From Myxococcus landrumus (GTDB lineage Bacteria; Myxococcota; Myxococcia; Myxococcales; Myxococcaceae), in NCBI RefSeq assembly GCF_017301635.1, contig NZ_CP071091.1, positions 9,354,501-9,418,500 on the forward strand: 64,000 nt of DNA. The letters are read 5' to 3'. Numbering within the stretch: the stretch's first letter is position 1; every line of letters starts with the position of its first letter. The translations under genes and the position numbers were made by a program. Below, piece after piece: positions 1 through 7,346 of this stretch. The notes under the pieces were generated by a model that saw only the letters and a list, made by a program, of their open reading frames with translations, had not been told where the DNA came from and made no database searches.

Positions 1-1088
1 GGCGTCTTGGGCGCGCCGATGCGTCCGAGCAGCGCCCGCCGCAGCGCGGGGTGGCGCTTGAGGCGTGAGACGAGCGGAGGTGTCTCGGGGCTGAGCTTGA
101 TGCCGGGCAGGTCGAACGCCGAGCGCGCCGTGGACAGCAGCCAGCCATCCAGCGTCTCCACCGACACGCGTCCCAGGCCGAGCGGCGCCAGGAGCCGCCG
201 GGACAACCGGGCGAGGCCCGGCTCCGGGACGATGAGCTTCATGCGGGACTGAGGGAATTGCTCCAGGTTGTCGAAGGCAATCTTCGCCAGCCGGTGCAGG
301 GCCACCGTCGTCTTGCCGCTGCCGGCGCTGCCCAGGACGAGCAGGGGCTGCGTCGGGTCCACGCTCACCGCCTCGTACTGCTCCGCGTCCAGGAGGGCGG
401 TGACGCCAAACGCGTCCTCCATGCGCCGGGCGCCCTTGCCGGTGCCGAGCATCCCCGGCCGCGCGGCGCTCCCCGCGCCCCCCGCCTGGAGCGCGCTCTG
501 CGCTCGGCCCACCTCGTGCCAGGCGCCGTGGGCGTCGCGCTCCAGCACCAGGGCGCCGGAGATGATGCGCGTGAGCACGCCGCGCTCGATGACCACCAGC
601 CGGCGCACCTCGACGGTGCCCTCGGCGAGCCGCTCACCGAACTGCTCCTCGTACGCGTCGCCTTCCTCGTAGGAGTAGAAGACGCGGGCGATGGGGGCGA
701 AGCGCCAGTCGATGACCCGCACGCCGGCGCTGACGTCCGCGAAGGTGGCGCGGCCGAGCAGGTAGTCGCGGGGCCCGGCCTCCCCGTGGAGGCGCAGGTG
801 CGCGAAGTACGGGGCCTGCGAGTCCGGGAGCTGCGAGGTCTCCTGGCGGTCCAGCAGGGCGCGCGTCTGGTCCATCTGGAAGAAGAGGTGGGGCAGGTCG
901 GCCACGGCGGCGCTCGCCGCGTCGTCGCGCAGGACCTGGAGCTGGGCGACGAGCCCCCGGTTCTCCTGGTCGCGGCCGGCCTTGTGCCGGGCGGCCTCCA
1001 GCGTCGTCTGGACGCGCGTGAGCAGCGCTTCCTCCTCGGCGATGACGGCCAGGGCGGCTTCGGAAAGGGCTTCCGGCGGACGATTCAT
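1..1088 (-). CDS. HelD/UvrD-family helicase, N-terminal part
   Basis: This is the first 362 codons of a superfamily-1 ATPase that continues past the left edge. The ATG at 1088 opens the frame, and a P-loop GSAGSGKT lies at residues 253-260. Before it is an N-terminal region of about 240 residues with a charged helical start and the block VIDWRFAPIARVFY, close to the DWRAP...FY block of HelD (helicase IV) proteins and unlike UvrD or Rep, which begin directly with the P-loop domain. Proteins of this family displace nucleic acid from RNA polymerase or unwind DNA in the cytoplasm. The gene is divergent from the spermidine-synthase-like gene, and the two share a short promoter region of about 90 bp. 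The C-terminal motor motifs are outside the window, so activity cannot be judged. The HelD assignment is good; the cellular role is inference. Confidence 0.85.
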   Translation of the reverse strand, partial: MNRPPEALSEAALAVIAEEEALLTRVQTTLEAARHKAGRDQENRGLVAQLQVLRDDAASAAVADLPHLFFQMDQTRALLDRQETSQLPDSQAPYFAHLRLHGEAGPRDYLLGRATFADVSAGVRVIDWRFAPIARVFYSYEEGDAYEEQFGERLAEGTVEVRRLVVIERGVLTRIISGALVLERDAHGAWHEVGRAQSALQAGGAGSAARPGMLGTGKGARRMEDAFGVTALLDAEQYEAVSVDPTQPLLVLGSAGSGKTTVALHRLAKIAFDNLEQFPQSRMKLIVPEPGLARLSRRLLAPLGLGRVSVETLDGWLLSTARSAFDLPGIKLSPETPPLVSRLKRHPALRRALLGRIGAPKT

Positions 1089-1180
1089 GCGCGGCAAGGT
1101 GGACCGTGGGCCCGGACACGTCAACCCGTTGGTTTTCCTGGCGGAAGTGCTACTTTGAATGGCGAAACGAAGGAGCGGCC

Positions 1181-2104
1181 ATGGTGCGCTTCATCCCCTG
1201 GCTGGCGCTGCTCGTGTCGGCCGTCCTGTCTTGCGGAGCGGCGAGTCCCCGCAAGTCCCTGTACGAGAAGCAATCTCCCTACACGCTCATCGCGGTGACG
1301 GAGGACCCGAGGGGCCGGCGCTATCTCCAGTTCGATACTTCCGGCGCGCTCCAGAGCGTGGTGTGGCCCGGGCAACCGTTGAAGCTGGAGCTGCCCTACA
1401 CGCGCATGTCCATGGTGGGGCTGTCCTTCGTCCCCCACCCCCAGCGCATCCTGGTGGTGGGCCTGGGCGGTGGGGCCATGCCCATGTTCCTGCGCGCGGT
1501 GTTGCCGCGAGCACACATCGACGTGGTGGACATCGACCCGGACGTGGTGTCGGTGGCCCGGCGCTACTTCGGCTTTCGCGAGGACGCGCGCTTGAAGGCG
1601 CACGTGGCGGATGGCCGGGCCTTCATCGAGGCGGACCGTCCCGCGTATGACCTCGTCTTCCTGGATGCGTATGGCCCCGACAGCATCCCCGAGCACCTGG
1701 GCACGGTGGAGTTCCTCGCGTCGGTGCGGGCTCGGCTGACGGAGCGCGGCGCGGTGGTGGGCAACGTCTGGGAGGACCCGCCCAATCCCTTGTTCGCCTC
1801 CATGCTCCGCACCTGGCGCGCGGGCTTCCAGCAGCTCTACACCTTCGCGGTGCCAGGCAGCGGCAATCGCATCTTCGTGGGCGTGGCGTATCCGGAGCTT
1901 CAAGCCCGCGAGGTGCTGGAGTCCCGTGCACAGGCATTGGAGACGCGCCGCCGCGTTCCCTTCGACCTGAGCGCGATGGTGGCGGAGGGCTATGAAATCA
2001 TCTCCGCGAGCGAGGACCTGACGGGGACCGTGTTGAAGGACCCGCGCGTGGAGACACCGCGCCCGCCGGAGCCGGCGTCTCGGCCCCAGATGCCTGCTCG
2101 CTGA
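1181..2104 (+). CDS. Spermidine-synthase-like methyltransferase-fold lipoprotein
   Basis: A 307-residue protein with a class I SAM-type Rossmann fold of the spermidine synthase family. The core shows VVGLGGGAMPM as the nucleotide-binding glycine motif, VVDIDPDVV at the end of strand 2, and DLVFLDAYGPDSIPEHL as the motif 4 region. The N-terminus (MVRFIPWLALLVSAVLSCG) looks like a lipoprotein signal with Cys18 as the lipidation site, which is odd for a polyamine enzyme and suggests an envelope location. The ATG at 1181 is chosen because AAGGAG lies just upstream and the signal starts there; a GTG at 1106 would bury the signal. Fused or orphan spermidine-synthase-like domains in bacteria often have unknown substrates, so no polyamine role is claimed. 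Confidence 0.75.
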   Translation: MVRFIPWLALLVSAVLSCGAASPRKSLYEKQSPYTLIAVTEDPRGRRYLQFDTSGALQSVVWPGQPLKLELPYTRMSMVGLSFVPHPQRILVVGLGGGAMPMFLRAVLPRAHIDVVDIDPDVVSVARRYFGFREDARLKAHVADGRAFIEADRPAYDLVFLDAYGPDSIPEHLGTVEFLASVRARLTERGAVVGNVWEDPPNPLFASMLRTWRAGFQQLYTFAVPGSGNRIFVGVAYPELQAREVLESRAQALETRRRVPFDLSAMVAEGYEIISASEDLTGTVLKDPRVETPRPPEPASRPQMPAR

Positions 2105-2278
2105 TTCCTGGCAATCGCCCCCTAGGGCCGTCCGTGCGTGGCGGATGTCTGGGAGTATGGATTGAGCAGTGGGCATGCCCGGGGATGGCAATCGCAAGCG
2201 CACCTGGTCTATGTCGGCACCAGGTTCGGGGGACACCCGCGACAATCTTTGCCCAACGTCCCTCGCTTCCTTCTCTCT

Positions 2279-5032
2279 ATGCCCTCACCGATTCAGTCCA
2301 GGCGTCCTCCGCGGTACGGGAGGCTGACGGCCGCTGTCGTTGTTCTCGCTTCCATCCTGGGGGCGTGCTCCACCTTGCCGCAGCGCGGGCAGGTGGTGAT
2401 GCGCGATGTGTCCTTCCCCTTGAGGGATTTCCGCATGCCCTCGGGCCTGCGCGTGGTGGTGGAGCAGGACTCCCGCGCGCCGATGGTGGCGATGGTCGCC
2501 GTGGTGGGCACGGGCGGCACCGGTGACCCGGTGGGCAAGGAGGGCCTGGCGCACGTGGTGGAGCACCTGGTCTTCCGCTCGCGCCATGCGGGGAGCGCCT
2601 CGGTGTGGACGCGCATGGAGGACGCGGGGGCGGGCTACTTCAACGCCTTCACCAGCCTGGACCACACCGTCTACCAGACGGTGGGGCCCAAGGAGTCCCT
2701 GTCGACGCTGGTGAAGATGGAGGGCCAGCGTCTGTCTTCTCCGCTCGCGGGCATCACCCCGGAGGTCTTCGCGGTGGAGCGCGAGGTGGTGCGCAACGAG
2801 CTGCGCCAGCGCAACGAGACGGGCTTCGTGGGACAGGTCTTCAGCTGGATGAACGCGGCCTCGTTCCCCGCGGACCACCCGTATGCCCGGCCCGTCGTCG
2901 GCACGCATGGGTCGCTGACGGCCATGTCCCTGGCGGATGCCCAGCGCTTCGCGCGCCATCACTACCGGCCGGACAACATCACCCTGGTCATCGCCGGGGA
3001 CGTGGACCTGGCCGCCATGGAGGGCGTGTTGATGGACAACCTGCCTCCGGAGTGGGTGGGCACGGGGGCTCCGCTGGCGCTGGAGCCGCGCATGCCGAAC
3101 CTGCCCGAGCCCTCGCCGGGGCCCGCCTCCAAGACGCTCGTGGCGCACGAGGCCGCCGTGGGCTCTCCCGAGCTCTACCTCACCTGGGTGCTGCCCCGCT
3201 CCTTCGACGAGGCCAGCGCCATCCATGACTTCGTGCAGGTGAACCTGAACAGGAGCCTGGGCGGCGCGATGTTCGAGGACACCGACATCGCGGGCGCCAC
3301 CACCATGCTGGTGCCTGGGACCCGGGCGTCGCTGCTGGTGGTCCGCGTGGCGCTGACGCAGGGCAGCCACCCGGAGAAGTCCGCGCAGAAGGTGCTGGAC
3401 CGCATCTTCGAGACCTGGGCGCAGGTCATCCACCCGGGCGATGTGCTGGGGCGCGAGTTCGACTTCCAGGCCATGCGGCGCAACGTCGTGACGGGCATGG
3501 TGCTGGAGGCCGAGGGCCTGCTGGCGCGCACCACCCGCCGCGCGGAGCTGACGCACTTCATGATGGACGTGCGGGGGTACACGCGCTCGCAGAAGGCGCT
3601 GATGACCATCGACGGCGGCAAGGTGACGGACTTCGCCTACAAGTGGCTCCAGCGCGAGCGCGCGCGGGTCATCCTCGTGCGGCCGGGAAGCAATGACGGC
3701 GCGCCGGTGGCGGCTCCCGTCGCCCTGGCCGACGAGGCGCTCAATGAGAAGCCCACCGGGCGCATCACCCCGTCGATGCTGGCGGCCTCGTCCGCGCCGG
3801 TGCGGGTGCTGAAGCTGGACAATGGGATGGAGGTGCTGCTCGCGCCCAGGCCCGGCCTGCCAGTGGTGCGGGTGGGCGCGGTGCTGGGCGGCGGCGCCAC
3901 GTTTGGCGCGAAGCCCGGTGTGTCGGAGATGGTTCGCTTCGGCGCCTTCCGCATGTCCTGGTTCGCCGGGCACGGGAGCCATTGGGGGTTGCACGTCTGG
4001 AATGGCATGCGGCGGGACCACCAGCGCTTCGAGGTGTCCGGGACGTCCGGCAACGTCGGCAACATGCTGGCGCTGCTGGCCGAGCAGCTCTCCAGCACGG
4101 GCACCGTGGAGCGGGTGGTGATGTATCTGCAGGAGCAGGTGGTGCCGTGGCGCAAGGTGTTGGACCAGCACCCGGAAGAGCGGGCGGAGCGCGAACTGCT
4201 GAAGGCCCTCTACGGCAACCACGTCTACGGGTACGTCGCGACGGGCGAGCAGATGGAGAAGGTGTCGCAGGGGGATATCGAGGGCTGGATTGACGAGGTG
4301 TACCGTCCGGCCAACACCGTGGTGGTCATCTCCGGTGAGTTCGACCCGCAGACGGTGGAGCCCCTGGTGCGTGAGCACCTGGGCGGGTGGGAGCACGGCC
4401 CCGCGACGGCGGTGACGCCGCCCGCCGCGCCGCCGCTGCCCGCGCCTTCCTCCCGCGCCACGACGGTGTCCGTCTCCCGCCCCGGCGCGAGCCAGGGCCA
4501 CCTCCAGATTGCGTGCCGCCTGCCCACGGCCACGCCGGAGTCGGAGGCTCGGTATGCGCTGATGGCGGAGCTGTTGTCGACGCGGACCTTCGACCAGGTG
4601 CGAGCGAAGCAGGGCGCGTCGTATGGCTTCAGTGCCCGGCCGTGGCTGGGCCGGGGCGGAGCGGCCCACCTGCTGGTGGAGGGCATGGTGGACTCGCAGC
4701 GCCTGGCGGAGACCACCCGCGGCGTCCAGGCCGCGTTCAGCGCCCTGGCCCAGAAGGTGGACCCCGCGGAGGTGGAGCGGGCCCGCGCGCGGCTGCTCGC
4801 GCGGCAGGCCGTGTCGCTCATCTCCTCGGAGGCCTGGGTGGATGAGCTCCTGGAGACCCGCCTGCGAGGCTTCTCTCCGGAGGCGTTGGCCCAGCGGCCG
4901 GCGCATCTCCAGGCGGTGACGGCGGACGCGCTGAGGGAGGAGTTCAGCGGGTGTTTGAAGCGCTGGGTGGTGGGCGTGGTGGCCGACGAGAGCCAGACGC
5001 GCGCGACCTTCCAGGCGCTTTCGGTCCCCTGA
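2279..5032 (+). CDS. M16 family zinc peptidase, lipoprotein (copy 1)
   Basis: A 917-residue protein with two pitrilysin-type (M16) halves. The inverted zinc motif HVVEH is at residues 92-96 and the downstream acidic ligand segment AVEREVVRNE is at about 165-176, so the N-terminal half should be catalytic. The second half starts near VRVLKLDNGMEVLL and has no HxxEH, as is normal for the non-catalytic M16 half. The signal peptide ends in a lipobox, LGAC, with Cys30, so the protein should be anchored in a membrane and face the periplasm or the surface. The ATG at 2279 places the signal at the N-terminus; the frame is open further upstream without a better start. It is about three-quarters identical by eye to the gene at 7347-10100, with exactly the same length. 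M16 lipoproteins degrade short or unfolded peptides; the substrate here is unknown. Confidence 0.9.
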   Translation: MPSPIQSRRPPRYGRLTAAVVVLASILGACSTLPQRGQVVMRDVSFPLRDFRMPSGLRVVVEQDSRAPMVAMVAVVGTGGTGDPVGKEGLAHVVEHLVFRSRHAGSASVWTRMEDAGAGYFNAFTSLDHTVYQTVGPKESLSTLVKMEGQRLSSPLAGITPEVFAVEREVVRNELRQRNETGFVGQVFSWMNAASFPADHPYARPVVGTHGSLTAMSLADAQRFARHHYRPDNITLVIAGDVDLAAMEGVLMDNLPPEWVGTGAPLALEPRMPNLPEPSPGPASKTLVAHEAAVGSPELYLTWVLPRSFDEASAIHDFVQVNLNRSLGGAMFEDTDIAGATTMLVPGTRASLLVVRVALTQGSHPEKSAQKVLDRIFETWAQVIHPGDVLGREFDFQAMRRNVVTGMVLEAEGLLARTTRRAELTHFMMDVRGYTRSQKALMTIDGGKVTDFAYKWLQRERARVILVRPGSNDGAPVAAPVALADEALNEKPTGRITPSMLAASSAPVRVLKLDNGMEVLLAPRPGLPVVRVGAVLGGGATFGAKPGVSEMVRFGAFRMSWFAGHGSHWGLHVWNGMRRDHQRFEVSGTSGNVGNMLALLAEQLSSTGTVERVVMYLQEQVVPWRKVLDQHPEERAERELLKALYGNHVYGYVATGEQMEKVSQGDIEGWIDEVYRPANTVVVISGEFDPQTVEPLVREHLGGWEHGPATAVTPPAAPPLPAPSSRATTVSVSRPGASQGHLQIACRLPTATPESEARYALMAELLSTRTFDQVRAKQGASYGFSARPWLGRGGAAHLLVEGMVDSQRLAETTRGVQAAFSALAQKVDPAEVERARARLLARQAVSLISSEAWVDELLETRLRGFSPEALAQRPAHLQAVTADALREEFSGCLKRWVVGVVADESQTRATFQALSVP

Positions 5033-5040
5033 GCGTCTAG

Positions 5041-5066
5041 CCTGGGGGGAATGCTTCCCCCCAAGG
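5041..5066 (+). terminator. Hairpin after the first M16 gene
   Basis: CCTGGGGGGAA, loop TGC, then TTCCCCCCAAGG: an 11-bp stem with one bulged base, starting 9 bp after the stop codon. There is no U tract. It could end or attenuate transcription before the oxidoreductase pair. An ATG inside it at 5051 is not used as a start here. Confidence 0.55.
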
Positions 5067-5119
5067 TAGCTCGTGAGTCCTGGGCGCGGCGGCACACCTG
5101 TCTCGGTGGGGAGGGTCGG

Positions 5120-5713
5120 ATGTCGCTGTCGCGCCGCACGGTGCTCAAGCAGGGGATGTTCGCCAGCGCGTTGCTGGCGTTGGGTGGCAGCTCGTTCCTG
5201 GCGCTGCGGGAGGGGCTGTCCCTCCCGGTGCCGGAGGAGGGGCTCCAGGTCTTCGGACCCGCGGAGTACGCCACGTTCCAGGCGCTGGCCCGTCGCGCGT
5301 TCCCCGCGCGAGAAGGCTTCCCGGACGCGGACACGGTGCGAGTGGCCTTCCTTGCGGACAGGCTGCTGGCGCGCGGAGACCCGTCCATCGCGCAAGAGGT
5401 CCGCCAACTGCTGGGCCTCTTCGACAATGCGTTGGCGGGGCTGCTCTTCACCGGACGCGTGACGCCCTTCTCCCGCCTGGCTCCCGAGGCGCAGGACGCG
5501 GTGCTGGAAGGGTGGCGCTCGTCGCGGCTGGTGTTCCGTCGCACGGCGCATCAAGCGCTGCGCACGTTGGCCCACGCCGCCTACTACTCCCATCCGGCCG
5601 CGGCCCGCGCCACCGGCTTCGTGGCGCCGGAGGGCTTCCACGACGCGCATGCGCCCGTCTGGCGTGGGCCCGCGGATGGCGCCTTCGCGGGCAGCGGAGG
5701 CACGTCGCGATGA
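5120..5713 (+). CDS. Tat-signal small subunit-like partner of GMC oxidoreductase
   Basis: A 197-residue protein starting MSLSRRTVLKQ, a twin-arginine-type signal followed by a hydrophobic stretch, so it is probably exported folded. The body resembles gluconate 2-dehydrogenase subunit 3 proteins: short, helical, and lying immediately before a GMC-family flavoprotein. The ATG at 5120 is chosen for the GGGGAGGG-rich ribosome site just upstream and because the Tat motif begins there. The stop overlaps the start of the next gene (ATGA), so the two are almost certainly translationally coupled. In known systems such a subunit escorts the large flavoprotein through the Tat pathway; that role is inferred from context. 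Confidence 0.75.
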   Translation: MSLSRRTVLKQGMFASALLALGGSSFLALREGLSLPVPEEGLQVFGPAEYATFQALARRAFPAREGFPDADTVRVAFLADRLLARGDPSIAQEVRQLLGLFDNALAGLLFTGRVTPFSRLAPEAQDAVLEGWRSSRLVFRRTAHQALRTLAHAAYYSHPAAARATGFVAPEGFHDAHAPVWRGPADGAFAGSGGTSR

Positions 5714-7272
5714 ATGGCCGCATCTGGACCGGGGATGAGCTGACCGAGGACACGACGCTCACCTGCGACGTGTGTGTGGTGGGCAGCGGCGCGGGAGGGA
5801 GCGTGCTGGGCCTGGAGCTGGCGAAGCGCGGCCTGGACGTGGTGATGCTGGAGGAAGGCGGCTACCACACCCGGCGCGACTTCGACCTGAACGAGGCCAA
5901 GGCGTACTCGACCTTCTACCAGGAGGGGGGAAACCGGGCCACGGACGACCTGGCCATCAGCATCTTCCAGGGGCGCACCGTGGGCGGCGGCACCACCATC
6001 AACTGGTGCGCCTGCTTCCGCACGCCGCCGGAGATTCTCGAGCGCTGGCGCGACGTGCACGGCGTGAAGGGCCTGGACACCGCCGCGCTCACGCCGCACT
6101 GGGACTGGCTGGAGGAGCGGCTGAGCATCCGCGACTGGCCCATCGAGCAGGCCAATCGCAACAATCGGATTCTCTGGGACGGGCTGGGCGCGCTGGGCTA
6201 CAGCCGGGGCACGGTGAAGCGCAACGTGCGCGCGTGCGCGGCCCTGGGCGCGTGTGGCGTGGGCTGCCCCACGGATGCCAAGCAGTCCATGCTGGTGACG
6301 CTCATCCCGGAGGCGGTGGAGAAGGGGATGCGCCTGTACGCCAATGCCAGCGTCCGCCACGTGTCGACGCAAGGGACTCGGGTGACGGCCGTGCACGCGG
6401 ACGTGCTGGACCCCGCGACGAGCCGGCCCACCGGCAAGCGGCTCACCGTGAAGGCGAAGGTGACGGCGGTGTGTGGCGGGGCCATCAACTCACCGGGGCT
6501 CCTCCTTCGCAGCCAGCTGACCGGGCGGGGCAACGTGGGCAAGCGCCTGTTCCTGCACCCAGTGGTCATCTCCCAAGCGCGCTTTCGCGAGCGCGTGGAG
6601 GCGTACTCGGGGGCGCCGCTCACGGTGTACTCGCGGCAGTTCATCGACCGGGGGCCGGGCAAGCTGGGATGGCTGTTGGAGGTGCCGCCGCTGATGCCGC
6701 TCCAGAGCGCGGTGGCGCTCAGCGGCTTCGGCGTGGAGCACCAGGAGCACATGGCCTCGCTGCCGCATGCCAACGCGCTGATATCCATCTGCCTGGACGG
6801 AGTGCAACCCGGTGACGAAGGTGGCTCCGTGGCGCTGCGGGACGCCCGTGAGTACACGCGCTTCAAGATTCGCTATCCCCTCCGGGACTTCCACTGGGAG
6901 GGCTTCCGCGAGGCGCTCAAGGTGTCCGCGCGCATCCAGTTCGCCGCGGGGGCCGAGCAGGTGATGAGCCCCCATTCCCGCCCGGTGGTGATGCGCGGCG
7001 AGAAGGACATCGCGCTGCTCGACCGGGCGCCCTACTCACCGCTCGAGTGTTCGGTAGTCAGCGCTCACCAGATGGGCGGCTGCGCGATGGGCGGCAGCCC
7101 GGAGACGAGCGTGGTGGACAGCACGCTGCGCTACTGGGACCTGGACAACCTCTTCGTCGTGGACGGCTCGGTGTTCCCCACCGCCCTGGGTGTCAACCCC
7201 ATGGAGACCATCCTGGGGGTGGCTCACTGGGGCAGTCAGCACGTGGCCGCCGCGGTGGGACGCTCGGCCTGA
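5710..7272 (+). CDS. GMC family FAD-dependent oxidoreductase
   Basis: A 520-residue glucose-methanol-choline oxidoreductase that oxidises alcohol groups using FAD. The FAD-binding GSGAGGS motif follows CDVCVV near residue 23, and the GMC signature GRTVGGGTTINW is in the first third. The C-terminal catalytic region has HQMGGCAMG and later GVNPMETI, giving the usual His/Asn pair. It has no signal of its own and overlaps the Tat-type small protein by four bases, consistent with piggyback export. It sits between two M16 protease paralogs on the same strand. The substrate may be a sugar, sterol or other alcohol and cannot be told from sequence. Confidence 0.88.
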   Translation: MNGRIWTGDELTEDTTLTCDVCVVGSGAGGSVLGLELAKRGLDVVMLEEGGYHTRRDFDLNEAKAYSTFYQEGGNRATDDLAISIFQGRTVGGGTTINWCACFRTPPEILERWRDVHGVKGLDTAALTPHWDWLEERLSIRDWPIEQANRNNRILWDGLGALGYSRGTVKRNVRACAALGACGVGCPTDAKQSMLVTLIPEAVEKGMRLYANASVRHVSTQGTRVTAVHADVLDPATSRPTGKRLTVKAKVTAVCGGAINSPGLLLRSQLTGRGNVGKRLFLHPVVISQARFRERVEAYSGAPLTVYSRQFIDRGPGKLGWLLEVPPLMPLQSAVALSGFGVEHQEHMASLPHANALISICLDGVQPGDEGGSVALRDAREYTRFKIRYPLRDFHWEGFREALKVSARIQFAAGAEQVMSPHSRPVVMRGEKDIALLDRAPYSPLECSVVSAHQMGGCAMGGSPETSVVDSTLRYWDLDNLFVVDGSVFPTALGVNPMETILGVAHWGSQHVAAAVGRSA

Positions 7273-7346
7273 GCCTCCAAGTCCTCGCTTGGGTCGAGGG
7301 TCACCTGTGGCAGCATGTCCCCAGGTCCCCTGGATTCCCTCGATCC

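Noticed and set aside
258-1298. Long rightward open frame opposite the HelD gene
   Set aside because: It is Arg/Gly/Ala-rich with no motif, while the minus strand carries a clear P-loop and HelD blocks; it is an antisense shadow.
2285-5650. 1,121-codon minus-strand open frame across the first M16 gene
   Set aside because: His/Arg/Gln-rich composition typical of antisense frames in G+C-rich DNA; the plus strand encodes the M16 peptidase.
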